Source: Lujinxingia vulgaris (GTDB lineage Bacteria > Myxococcota_A > Bradymonadia > Bradymonadales > Bradymonadaceae). Taken from it: DNA of 64,000 bases. A model generated the notes under the pieces. The model had not been told where the DNA came from, did no database searches, and saw only the letters and a list, made by a program, of their open reading frames with translations. The DNA lies in NCBI RefSeq assembly GCF_007997015.1, contig NZ_VOSM01000011.1, forward strand, positions 83,240 to 147,239. The letters are read 5' to 3'. Both the position numbers and the translations under genes were made by a program. Positions 43,060 to 52,580 of the stretch are shown piece by piece. Position 1 is the stretch's first letter. Each line of letters opens with the position of its first letter.

Positions 43060-43935
43060 ATGCCAAATCTCAAGGACATCCGCAAGCGGATCGGGTCGGT
43101 CAAGAACACCCAGAAGATCACGCGGGCGATGAAGATGGTCGCCGCCGCCAAGCTGCGCCGTGCGCAGGAGCGTATGGAGGCCTCGCGCCCCTATGCGGTC
43201 AAGATGGGGGAGGTGATCGATAGCCTGGCCTCGCGCGTGGATCCGGAGTCGCACCCCCTGCTTGCCCGTCGCGAGCTGCGGGAGAAGGCGCTGGTGATCG
43301 TGGTCAGCAGTAACCGCGGGTTGTGCGGTGGCTTTAACACCAACCTCTTTCGTCGGGTCGACCGCTTCCTCAAAGAGCTGGTCACCGCCGGCGAGAAGGT
43401 CGATGTGGTGACCGTGGGTCGCAAGGCGGCGGGTCATTACGGGCGCAGCGTCCACCCGGTTGTGCGCAGCTACGACGATGTGATCGGGGCGATCGATTAC
43501 AGCCAGGCCAAGCGCATCGCCCAGGAGGCGATGAACGAGTACCTCCAGGGCGACTACGAGGCGGTCTACATCTGTTATAACCGCTTCGTCTCGGCGATCG
43601 CGGTCGAGCAGATGGTGCATCCGCTGCTTCCCTTTGCGACCAACGACGAGCAGGCCGACGATGTGCAGGCCAGCGCCGATTATATCTACGAGCCGGACGT
43701 CGACACGCTTCTCGGGCGTCTTCTCCCCGGGCATATCGAGGTCCAGGTGCTGCAGGCGCTCCTGGAGAGTGAGGCCAGCGAGCAGGCGTCGCGGATGACG
43801 GCGATGGATAACGCCACCAACAACGCCACCGACATGATCGCGTCGCTCACCCTGCAGTACAACCGCGCGCGTCAGGCCTACATCACCAAAGAAATCGTCG
43901 AGATCGTCAGCGGTTCCGAATCGCTCAACAGCTAA
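43060..43935 (+). CDS. atpG: ATP synthase subunit gamma (rotor shaft)
   Basis: A 291-residue central-stalk subunit: MPNLKDIRKRIGSVKNTQKI and TRAMKMVAAAKLRRAQE at the N-terminal coiled coil, VVSSNRGLCGGFNTNLFR in the Rossmann-like middle, and the C-terminal MTAMDNATNNATDMIASLTL and YNRARQAYITKEIVEIVSG coiled coil. It transmits rotation to the catalytic sites. Length is typical. Confidence 0.97.
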   Translation: MPNLKDIRKRIGSVKNTQKITRAMKMVAAAKLRRAQERMEASRPYAVKMGEVIDSLASRVDPESHPLLARRELREKALVIVVSSNRGLCGGFNTNLFRRVDRFLKELVTAGEKVDVVTVGRKAAGHYGRSVHPVVRSYDDVIGAIDYSQAKRIAQEAMNEYLQGDYEAVYICYNRFVSAIAVEQMVHPLLPFATNDEQADDVQASADYIYEPDVDTLLGRLLPGHIEVQVLQALLESEASEQASRMTAMDNATNNATDMIASLTLQYNRARQAYITKEIVEIVSGSESLNS

Positions 43936-43946
43936 AACAGGCCTGA

Positions 43947-45617
<1,671 letters not shown>

Positions 45618-45729
45618 TCGCTTTTTTGCCGCGCTCCGAGTGGGGCGCGGCGTTGAGTTTGGCGCGTTAAGGGGCGCCCGCCACCGATGTGGAGGCGGCC
45701 CTTAACGCGCGGTTTGAAAGGACGAAGAG

Positions 45730-46170
45730 ATGGCCGAGACGCTGCATTTGGAAGTTGTGACCCCCGAGAAGGCGGTCTTCAGCGAGCCTGTCGACGACGT
45801 GGTTCTGCCGGGTCTGCTGGGGCAGATGGACATTCTGCCGGGCCACCTGCCGATCCTCTCGGTGCTGGGTGTTGGCGAGATGATCGTGACCCAGGGAGGC
45901 AAGACGCGTCACTTCCTGGTGGAGCAGGGCTATGTCGAGGTGTTCAACGATCGCGTCACCGTGCTCACCGAAGGGTGCAGCGGTGTCAGCGACATCGACA
46001 TCGAGCGCGCCCGCCGCGACCTGGAGCGCTACGAGACCGCGATGGTCGAGCTCGAAGAGCGCTCCAAAAATGAGATGGTGCCCGAGGATATCTTCGAGCA
46101 GCACCGCCTGGCGCTTAAGCGCGAGCGCATGAAGATTGCGTTCGCTAAGGAAGGCAAGATCGTAGAGTAA
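45730..46170 (+). CDS. atpC: ATP synthase subunit epsilon
   Basis: A 146-residue subunit: an N-terminal beta-sandwich (LHLEVVTPEKAVFSEPVDDV, VLPGLLGQMDILPGHLPILS, FLVEQGYVEVFNDRVTVL) and a two-helix C-terminus (IDIERARRDLERYETAMVEL). It couples the c-ring and gamma and can inhibit hydrolysis. It is last gene of the operon. Genes for a (atpB), c (atpE) and AtpI are not in this operon, as is usual when F0 and F1 clusters are split. Confidence 0.96.
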   Translation: MAETLHLEVVTPEKAVFSEPVDDVVLPGLLGQMDILPGHLPILSVLGVGEMIVTQGGKTRHFLVEQGYVEVFNDRVTVLTEGCSGVSDIDIERARRDLERYETAMVELEERSKNEMVPEDIFEQHRLALKRERMKIAFAKEGKIVE

Positions 46171-46178
46171 GCGCCTTT

Positions 46179-46470
46179 GCCGAGCGCATCAGGACGACGC
46201 TGGCTGCGTCGTCTGGGATTCGCAGTAGCGCTGCTACAGCTTCATCGCCGAGCGCATCAGGACGAAGCCAGCGTTGTCGCTGCGTCGTCGCGGTGGCGCT
46301 GCCACAGCTTCCTCCTTGCTCCTTGCTGGACTTCGCCCTGAGTGCGCTCGGGTTGGGAGTTTTGCGGGTGCCGAGCGCATCAGGACGAAGCCAGCGTCGT
46401 CGCGGTGGCGCTGCCACAGCTTCCTCCTTGCTCCTTGCTGGACTTCGCCCTGAGTGCGCTCGGGTTGGGC
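46179..46470. repeat. Three tandem copies of an imperfect palindromic element after atpC
   Basis: Copies start at 46179, 46247 and 46370, each with GCCGAGCGCATCAGGACGA. The second and third are nearly identical over about 100 bp and also end with GCTGGACTTCGCCCTGAGTG and CGCTCGG, which is close to the reverse complement of the copy's own start. Each full copy can therefore fold into a long imperfect hairpin, as REP/BIME or MITE-like elements do. The first copy is truncated and degenerate. They lie between atpC and its terminator, within the 517-nt gap 46171-46687. Confidence 0.8.
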
Positions 46471-46499
46471 GGCTTTCGGGTTGAAAATGTGAAGTGAAG

Positions 46500-46536
46500 A
46501 GCCGGTTTCCCTGTTGAGGGGAGGCCGGCTTTTTTG
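46500..46536 (+). terminator. Intrinsic terminator of the atp operon
   Basis: AGCCGG/CCGGCT outer stem (46500-46505 with 46525-46530) with an imperfect inner part, then a T-run (46530-46535). It lies beyond the palindromic repeats, so these are in the atp transcript. Confidence 0.8.
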
Positions 46537-46687
46537 TTTTTTCAAATAGTTTTGCGGGTGGGGAGAGGGTTTGGGGCGTAGGTGCTTTGATTTGGCGGGT
46601 ATCGCTCGTTAGGGTGGGGGCATTCGAGGTCAATATGCGTGTGCCGGAGGGGCTGAGGTGAGGCTTCTGAGGTGCAAAGGAGCGAGT

Positions 46688-47554
46688 ATGGGTATCGGGC
46701 AGTTTCTGGGAGAGGTCTGGAGGGTGGGGCTGGCGAGTGCGGCGAATCTGTTTCTGGTGAGTGTGATCTACTGCGGGGTGGTGGCGGGGCTGATGTATGT
46801 CGCCTGGGGAAGTGCGCCCTTGATGGCGTTGGCGCTCACGGTCAGTGGGTTGAGCGGGGTAGTGGTGTGGGGAGCGATGCATGAGCTTGCGTTTGAGGAT
46901 GTGGGAAGGGGGGAGTCGAGCTCGATCTGGCGAGCGTTCGGGGGATGTTGGGAGCGTTATGATGTGGTGTTGTTGGCAAGTGTGTTGTGGGGTGGTGCGA
47001 TGGCTGTCGCGGGGGCTTTCGTGCTGCCGGCGGCGCTGGTCGGGGGGCTGTTGCTGCCTTTTATGCCCGTGGTGATGGTGGAGAAGCGAAGTCCGCTGGG
47101 TGGGTTGATGCGCACGCTTGGGTTGGTGGAGGGGATGTGGCTGCGTATGGCGGTGTGCTGGCTGGCGATCTTCGGGCTGCTTGTGAGTGTGGGGGTCGTG
47201 GGAGGGGCGGTGAGTGCAGTGCTCGGGGCGACCGGGGGGACGCAGAGCGTGGGGTTCACGATTGTGTTGGGGATCGCGGTTGCGGTTGTTGTTTTTCCAC
47301 TTCCGGTGGTGGGGGCGGTGGCGTCCTACCGTCTGCTTTTTCAACGCGAGATGCTCAAGGATAGCCCTGAGCAGCGCGATGAGCTTCGCGCTCGGGAGGA
47401 GGCGGAGAAGCAGGCGCTGGCGGTGAGTGGGGATGTTATCGACTGGTACGAGGATTTTCTCGACGGGGTGGTCGATGAAGATGAGGATGAGGTCGCGCGC
47501 GCGATGCGGCGTGTGCGACGAATGATGCTGCGCTCCGGGGCGGGTGCAGGTTGA
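46688..47554 (+). CDS. Multi-pass membrane protein, array member 1
   Basis: A 288-residue inner-membrane protein, the most divergent of five tandem paralogues. After a short amphipathic start (MGIGQFLGEVWRVGLAS), about six hydrophobic helices follow. The family core is VLPAALVGGLLLPFMPVVMV followed by EKRSPLGGLMRTLGLVEG, and a late VGAVASYRLL. The soluble acidic C-terminus (DWYEDFLDGVVDEDEDEVAR, then MRRVRRMMLRSG) lacks the terminal Trp found in the other four. The ATG at 46688 has AAAGGAG upstream. The core resembles the P-EG-x-P-x-x-AL pattern of DUF/GPDPase-type membrane domains. The function is unknown. Confidence 0.7.
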   Translation: MGIGQFLGEVWRVGLASAANLFLVSVIYCGVVAGLMYVAWGSAPLMALALTVSGLSGVVVWGAMHELAFEDVGRGESSSIWRAFGGCWERYDVVLLASVLWGGAMAVAGAFVLPAALVGGLLLPFMPVVMVEKRSPLGGLMRTLGLVEGMWLRMAVCWLAIFGLLVSVGVVGGAVSAVLGATGGTQSVGFTIVLGIAVAVVVFPLPVVGAVASYRLLFQREMLKDSPEQRDELRAREEAEKQALAVSGDVIDWYEDFLDGVVDEDEDEVARAMRRVRRMMLRSGAGAG

Positions 47555-47696
47555 GTTATGTGACGATGTGAGGGGGGAGCTTGAGGAAGTCGGGGCGGGT
47601 CGCTACTCTCAGCGCATCATGTCATGGAGTGATTTTTGAGCGGGCCAACGCGAGCGCGACGTCGCGGGGGTGGCTCCTTTGGTGCAGGGAGGACGT

Positions 47697-48752
47697 ATGG
47701 AACTGGGGCGTTGGGTCAATGAGGTCAAAGAGGTCTGGAAGGTCAGCTTTGTGGACCTGGGGCTGGTGATTCTGGCCTGTGCGATCGGGTTTGCGGTGCC
47801 GGGGATGCTGGTGCAGCGGGTGGGGTCGCCGCTGGCGATCGCGGCGTTCTGGGCAGTGGCGCTGCCGGTGATGGCCTGGCTTACGGGGGCGGTGCATCTG
47901 CAGTGTTTTCGCAACGCGGAGACGGGCAAGTCGACCTCCTTCGGGGATGCCTCGCAGGAGGCGTTTGAGCGCTGGGATGATGTGGTGCTGGGGGTGGTCT
48001 TCTACGGGTTGATGCTCAGTGTGGCCGGTGCGCTGGTGTTACCGGGGGTGGTGGCCGGCGGTGTGCTGCTGCCCTACGTGGTCATCGTAATGGTCGAAAA
48101 GCAGGGCCCCATCGACGCGCTGCGGCGCAACATCGAGCTTGCCCAGGGCAGGTGGGTGGCGCTGGTGGTGTACTGGTTGATGTACTACGCGGCGCTCGTT
48201 GTCGGGCTGAGCGCGCTGGGGGTGGCGACGGTGGTGGCCACGACCCTGGGGCTTTTTGCCGGGCCGGCAGTCGGCGGAATGATGGCGCTGGTAGCGGTGG
48301 TGGCCGGAGTCGGGGCGTTTTTCCTGGCACCGCTGCCGGTGGTTGCGGCGGTGGCGACGTATCGGATGATCGCGGACAACACCGACGCGGTCGCCTCCGA
48401 GCCGGCCGGGGGAGCCGTGGCGTCGGCGGGGAGAGCGTCCGCGTCGACCGCACCCCAGGCGGTGCCCTCGCAGGCCGCTTTGGGGGCGGGAATGGAGAGG
48501 ATGGCGGCGGCCGCGCCGGTTGCGGTTGAGGGGGCGGACGAGGATTTTGTGGAGAGCGCTCCCCGCTCATCCGGGGTCGTCGAAGATGGCATTGAGGTGG
48601 ATCTTGAGGGCTTCGATGACGATGGCGTGTTTGAAGTTGAGCGCAGCGGACTTGCCGGCGACAGTGTGTTTGATGATGAGGATGAGGCGACGTCGGAGGC
48701 GGCCCCGGGGTTTAAGAAGGCGTCGCGGGCCGATGAGGGGCCTTACTGGTGA
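47697..48752 (+). CDS. Multi-pass membrane protein, array member 2 with long acidic tail
   Basis: A 351-residue paralogue: N-terminus MELGRWVNEVKEVWKVSF, about six membrane helices, core VLPGVVAGGVLLPYVVIVMV followed by EKQGPIDALRRNIELAQG, and VVAAVATYRMIADNTD after the last helix. A tail of roughly 110 residues, Ala/Ser-rich and then strongly acidic (DGIEVDLEGFDDDGVFEVE), ends DEGPYW. The GGAGG box 4 nt before the ATG at 47697 is strong. The tail is likely disordered and cytosolic, suited to protein binding. The gap to member 1 is 142 nt and to member 3 is 86 nt. Confidence 0.72.
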   Translation: MELGRWVNEVKEVWKVSFVDLGLVILACAIGFAVPGMLVQRVGSPLAIAAFWAVALPVMAWLTGAVHLQCFRNAETGKSTSFGDASQEAFERWDDVVLGVVFYGLMLSVAGALVLPGVVAGGVLLPYVVIVMVEKQGPIDALRRNIELAQGRWVALVVYWLMYYAALVVGLSALGVATVVATTLGLFAGPAVGGMMALVAVVAGVGAFFLAPLPVVAAVATYRMIADNTDAVASEPAGGAVASAGRASASTAPQAVPSQAALGAGMERMAAAAPVAVEGADEDFVESAPRSSGVVEDGIEVDLEGFDDDGVFEVERSGLAGDSVFDDEDEATSEAAPGFKKASRADEGPYW

Positions 48753-48838
48753 TGGGTCGATAGGCGTTGGCGAGTGTGGCAAGGTGTGCGGGCAAAGGCC
48801 CAGAGTTGTTTCATGAAGTGTTGGCAGAGGAGTTTGAG

Positions 48839-49594
48839 ATGAATCTCGGTGAATGGAAGCGTGACGTATTTTATGTGTGGCGAGAAAGTCGCAAGCCGGT
48901 GATGGTCCACTCCCTGATCATGTACGCGCTGGCGTTTCCTTTCGTCGCGCTCTGTATGTTTTCGCCGATGGCGGCGCTCGCTCTGTCGCCGGTGGCTATG
49001 GTGGTGTTTGTGTTGGCGTGGGCCCACCTCCATGTGCTCGGATATGAAGCGGTGCGCCAGAGCGGGACGCGGCTGGCCTTTGGAGCCGGGATTGAGGCGG
49101 TGAAGAAGAACTGGCTGTCGTTGATGCTGGGCTACGGCCTGTGGTGTGCGCTTTATATGGTGGGCAGCATCTTTGTGCTTCCGGCGCTGGTGATCGTGGC
49201 GGTGCTGATGCCCTACCTGCTCTTTATTGCCGTGGAGGGAAGAGGGCCGATCGACGCGTTGGAGACCAACGTGCGGCTAGCGGGCGATCGCCTGGCGGAG
49301 ATCGTGGTGGCGTGGTTGGCGCTCGTTTTCGGGGTGATGGTGATTTTGATGCCGGTGGTCGGGGTGTTGATGGGAGCCATTGTGTGGTCCGCGAGCGGGG
49401 TTGAAGGTCCGACGGTTGCACTTATGGGTGTGGGGGCGGTGGTGTTGTTCGCGGTGACGGTGGTGGGGCAGTCGCTGCAGGTGGCCGGTGCGGTGACGGC
49501 CTACCGGGTGTTGCGGGGGCAGTCGGTCGATGCAGTGCAGACGGGCGGGCATAAGGTGGTGCAGACCTCGTCCGGGGCACCGGTAGAGTGGTGA
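48839..49594 (+). CDS. Multi-pass membrane protein, array member 3
   Basis: A 251-residue paralogue without the long tail: start MNLGEWKRDVFYVWRESRK, AHLHVLGYEAVRQSG after the second helix, core VLPALVIVAVLMPYLLFIAV followed by EGRGPIDALETNVRLAG, late VAGAVTAYRVLRGQSVDA, and a short C-terminus ending PVEW. The ATG at 48839 follows AGAGGAG. Members 3 and 4 are closest to each other in sequence, and only 34 nt separate them. Confidence 0.72.
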   Translation: MNLGEWKRDVFYVWRESRKPVMVHSLIMYALAFPFVALCMFSPMAALALSPVAMVVFVLAWAHLHVLGYEAVRQSGTRLAFGAGIEAVKKNWLSLMLGYGLWCALYMVGSIFVLPALVIVAVLMPYLLFIAVEGRGPIDALETNVRLAGDRLAEIVVAWLALVFGVMVILMPVVGVLMGAIVWSASGVEGPTVALMGVGAVVLFAVTVVGQSLQVAGAVTAYRVLRGQSVDAVQTGGHKVVQTSSGAPVEW

Positions 49595-49628
49595 GCCGAA
49601 ACGATGTGTATATGGGCGAGAGGGCTTG

Positions 49629-50390
49629 ATGAATCTCAGCGGGTGGTTTCGTGAATTTTTCCACGTGTGGCGTTTAAGCCAGCGCCAGGTGGTCTTGCAT
49701 ATGTTGCCGTTGTTTGCGGCGCTCGGGTTGTGGGCGGGCGTGTTTTCACTCTATCCCATAACGGCCATATACGCGGCCATCCCGTTGATGATGGGATTGG
49801 TGGTGGGGTGGGTTCACCTGCATCGAGTCGGCTATGAAGCGGTGCATGCCGAGGAGGGGGTGCATCTTCCGATGAAGTCGTGGTTCGTACGTGCGATGCG
49901 CGGCGTAGTGGTGCTCTTCGGGTTTAACTTGATTGGCCTTGTCTTTTTTTTCGTGCCGTCGATTGCGGCGCAGATACTACTGATGCCTTTTCTAATTTTC
50001 ATCATGGTGGAGGGCGAGGAGCCGGTGGAGGCGCTGAAGACAAACGTACGCCTCGCAGGTAGTCGTTTGGGGGGTGTGGTTGTATTCTGGCTTGCGAGCG
50101 TGGTGGGAGCGTGGGTGCTTTTCATGTTGGGATGGCTTGCACCAGTGGCGGCGTATCTGACGTACCTTGATGTGAATGGCCCGGGTTATGAGTTATTAAA
50201 CTCGACGTGGGTGATGTGGGCGGTGATAGCGTTTGGGTTTATCGTCGCGATGTCTATCAACTATTCCATCAAGGTGGCTGCGGCGATTACGACGTACCGC
50301 GTGCTACGGGGTCAGACGGTCGACACAAGTGAGTGTTCGGTGGCCGGCGCGGGAGCTGCATCGTCGGAGGTCGACTCGGTGGTATGGTGA
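49629..50390 (+). CDS. Multi-pass membrane protein, array member 4
   Basis: A 253-residue paralogue of member 3: start MNLSGWFREFFHVWRLSQRQ, VHLHRVGYEAVHAEEGVHLP between helices, core FVPSIAAQILLMPFLIFIMV followed by EGEEPVEALKTNVRLAG, late AAITTYRVLRGQTVD, C-terminus SEVDSVVW. Codon use is less GC-biased than in member 2 (several TTT, ATA, TTG), which hints at relaxed constraint or a different age. The ATG at 49629 has AGAGGG 5 nt upstream. Confidence 0.72.
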   Translation: MNLSGWFREFFHVWRLSQRQVVLHMLPLFAALGLWAGVFSLYPITAIYAAIPLMMGLVVGWVHLHRVGYEAVHAEEGVHLPMKSWFVRAMRGVVVLFGFNLIGLVFFFVPSIAAQILLMPFLIFIMVEGEEPVEALKTNVRLAGSRLGGVVVFWLASVVGAWVLFMLGWLAPVAAYLTYLDVNGPGYELLNSTWVMWAVIAFGFIVAMSINYSIKVAAAITTYRVLRGQTVDTSECSVAGAGAASSEVDSVVW

Positions 50391-50457
50391 CGTAGCATCG
50401 GGGGTGATGGCGAGGAGAACTCACGTGCTATCGCGGGGGGCTATCGAGGACCCGCAG

Positions 50458-50526
50458 ATGAACGATTTAGCCCTGCTCTTCTGGAAGGAACTCAGGGTGT
50501 CGTTTTGGCGTGAAGTGCTGCAGTAG
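50458..50526 (+). CDS. 22-residue mini-frame, possible remnant of a sixth array member
   Basis: ATG-TAG of 22 codons with GAGGA 7 nt upstream. The product MNDLALLFWKELRVSFWREV-LQ resembles the amphipathic N-termini of the flanking paralogues (MN-x-x-x-W-K/R-E/D-x-x-x-x-W). It could be a decayed start of a further copy or a micropeptide. The remainder of 50391-50643 holds only a short GC palindrome (50529-50545). Confidence 0.25.
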   Translation: MNDLALLFWKELRVSFWREVLQ

Positions 50527-50643
50527 AGGGCGCCCGAAGGGCGCGTACATGGGGGCGGCGCGGAGGTCGTATCGTTGTGGCGCGGCGCCATCGAGATGAC
50601 CCGGGGAGGCAGGAGCCTCTTCGACAAAAATCCGGGGAAAGTT

Positions 50644-51393
50644 ATGAACTTCAGCCTTTTGAAGCGAGAGTTTGTTGAGGTGTGGTCAGCGTCGTGGCGT
50701 GCGGTGATTGTGCCGATGATCCTGCTGGTGACGGTGTTGAGCGTGACGAACGGTCTTCTGGGGTTTCTGGCGCTGCTTATTGGGCCCCCTATGGCGTTGT
50801 GGGCGTTCGCTCAGGCTCATCAAAAGGGGTATGAGGCAGCGCATGCCGCCGAGGGGGTGAAGCTGCCGATGGCGCAGTGGTGGTGGCAGGTGGGCGTAGG
50901 GGGCATGATCTGGGGCGCGCTCTTTGTCGTGGGCGCGGTGTTTTTTGCGCTTCCAGGCTTGCTGGTGATGTCGCTTCTGATGCCCTACGTCTACTTCATG
51001 ATGGTCGAGGGGTTGGGACCGGTGAAGGCCCTGGAGGCGAACCTGCGTCTGGTTTCCAAACACCCGGTCGAGGCGATCGTGATGTGGATGGCGATCTTTG
51101 CGCTGCAGATCGTGATGGTGTTGTTTTCCCAATTTGTGGGTGGGGTGGTCGCCATCGGCGCGGCTTTTCTGGGGAGTGAGCTTGTGCTCTTTGCCGTCGT
51201 GGTGGCGATCTTCATCGTCCACCTGGCGGTTGCCGTATTTGGCATGTCGCTGCAGGTGGCCGGGGCGATCACGATCTACCGTGTGGTGACGGGCAAGGTG
51301 GCGGGCATCTCTTCGTCTGGCGTGGTGCAGGAGCAGGGCGCTGTGAGCGCGGTGCCCGTGCCGGCGACGGCTGCTCCCCCCGGGGAGTGGTGA
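50644..51393 (+). CDS. Multi-pass membrane protein, array member 5
   Basis: A 249-residue paralogue: start MNFSLLKREFVEVWSASWRA, AHQKGYEAAHAAEGVKLPMA between helices, core ALPGLLVMSLLMPYVYFMMV followed by EGLGPVKALEANLRLVS, late VAGAITIYRVVTGKVAG, C-terminus TAAPPGEW. It follows a 253-nt gap, so it may have its own promoter. Its stop is 17 nt from the stop of the convergent lipoprotein gene. Confidence 0.72.
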   Translation: MNFSLLKREFVEVWSASWRAVIVPMILLVTVLSVTNGLLGFLALLIGPPMALWAFAQAHQKGYEAAHAAEGVKLPMAQWWWQVGVGGMIWGALFVVGAVFFALPGLLVMSLLMPYVYFMMVEGLGPVKALEANLRLVSKHPVEAIVMWMAIFALQIVMVLFSQFVGGVVAIGAAFLGSELVLFAVVVAIFIVHLAVAVFGMSLQVAGAITIYRVVTGKVAGISSSGVVQEQGAVSAVPVPATAAPPGEW

Positions 51394-51410
51394 GGTGAAG
51401 CCGGGGGGCT

Positions 51411-52436
51411 TTAGCTGCGTGCGCAGTAGACGACGTTTCCGTAACAGTCGTCGATGATGCGGCAAGTGTCGTCGATGCAGCGCTCCGCGGGGATCTCGCT
51501 ATAACCTTCGGGGCAGGCGGCCGGATTGCAGGCGTCGGGGGGGGCGCAGGCCAGTGTGACGCCGCAGATTTCCAGGGTCTCACAGCCGGGGATGAGGTCG
51601 TCGCATTGGCCGACGGGCAGGTAGGTCTCGGGGCAGGAGGGGGGCTCGTCGCAGGTGTCGGTGATGGGGGCGCAGGCGAGCTCCTGGTCGCAGACCTCGA
51701 TGACCTGGCATTCGGGATGATCGGCGGTGCAGGCGTCGACGCGCTCAAAGTCGTCGGGGCAGGTCGGCTCTTCGGTGCACTCATCGGGGGTGATGGGGGC
51801 GCAGCTGATGTAGCCCTGGCAGGTGAGCACCTGTTCGCAGCCGGCGTCGGGATCGCAGGCGTCGGATTCGACCTGCTCAAATCCTTCATCACAGCTTGAG
51901 GGGAGGTTGTCACAGCGGCGGCAGCGGAAGGTCTCGTCGCAGTGGCGAAGCTCGGCGCAGGTCGGGTCGAAGTCGTCGCAGCTGGTGTCGTTGACCCATC
52001 CCTGGGGGCAGGCCGGGGGCTCTTCGCAGACGGCCAGGGGGTCGAGGCAGAGCGCGCTCTCTCCGCAGACGGTCACGCGGGTGCAGAAGCGGTCGGTGGG
52101 GCAGGTGGCGACCTCCTCGGAGCCTGTGGGGCAGCGGGGAGGTTCTTCGCAGGTGTCGGGGGCGGCGTCGGGCTCATCATTATCGCCGGCGTCTGGCGAG
52201 GTGAGGATGGGGACGCAGGCCAGCACGCTGCCATCGCAGGTCTCGATATGTTCGCACTCCGCCTGGCCCTGGCAGTCGGTGACCACGTAGTAGCCGCGCG
52301 GGCAGCTCGGCTCGCAGACGTCGAAGCCGTAGCTGGCGTCGTCGCCGGAGCAGGCGCCGAGCGTCAGCAGGGCCAGGAGCAAGGCGAAGGCCAGGCGCAA
52401 TGGCGAGTGTGCGATGGGGAGGTGGGGGAGGTTCAT
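51411..52436 (-). CDS. Cys-rich repeat lipoprotein (EPPxCP units)
   Basis: A 341-residue lipoprotein: a signal peptide ending TLGAC, then about seven units of 40-45 residues built on C-x-EPP-x-CP-x-G/(D/E)...C...C-x-x-x-x-x-C...L-A/C-C, for example CEEPPRCPTGSEEV, CEEPPACPQGWVND, CTEEPTCPDDFERV and CDEPPSCPETYLPV. Cys spacing is regular, so each unit is probably a small disulfide-bonded knot. The start at 52434-52436 has GGAG 6 nt upstream, the same leader type as the ceramidase-like and phosphatase-fold genes. The ligand is unknown. Confidence 0.78.
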   Translation of the reverse strand: MNLPHLPIAHSPLRLAFALLLALLTLGACSGDDASYGFDVCEPSCPRGYYVVTDCQGQAECEHIETCDGSVLACVPILTSPDAGDNDEPDAAPDTCEEPPRCPTGSEEVATCPTDRFCTRVTVCGESALCLDPLAVCEEPPACPQGWVNDTSCDDFDPTCAELRHCDETFRCRRCDNLPSSCDEGFEQVESDACDPDAGCEQVLTCQGYISCAPITPDECTEEPTCPDDFERVDACTADHPECQVIEVCDQELACAPITDTCDEPPSCPETYLPVGQCDDLIPGCETLEICGVTLACAPPDACNPAACPEGYSEIPAERCIDDTCRIIDDCYGNVVYCARS

Positions 52437-52483
52437 GGGAGGCTCCGGGGGAGCGACGCGCACAGGCGCGGCGGGCAACTCCA

Positions 52484-52512
52484 TCCCTAGCAAAAGCCCA
52501 GAAGGCCATCAA
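52484..52512 (-). promoter_or_regulatory. Possible promoter of the EPPxCP lipoprotein gene
   Basis: On the minus strand TTGATG (52507-52512), 17 nt, TAGGGA (52484-52489). It lies 48 nt upstream of the start codon. Confidence 0.4.
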
Positions 52513-52532
52513 CGGATCGGGGATCGGGGAGG

Positions 52533-52558
52533 CCTGCGGCCCTTTGAAGGGCCGCAGG
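52533..52558 (-). other. 12-bp GC hairpin after the phosphatase-fold gene
   Basis: CCTGCGGCCCTT pairs with AAGGGCCGCAGG (52533-52544 with 52547-52558), 22 nt past the minus-strand stop, without a U-run. A possible weak terminator or 3' stabiliser. Confidence 0.4.
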
Positions 52559-52580
52559 TGCGAGGAGCGAAGGCCAGGCT

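Noticed and set aside
46179..46470. CRISPR array
   Set aside because: Only three copies of differing length, without short uniform repeats and unique spacers; each copy is itself palindromic.
46145..47344. Long minus-strand frame over the repeat array and membrane gene 1
   Set aside because: His/Pro/Arg-rich and low-complexity, opposite a real gene with a ribosome site; a GC artefact.
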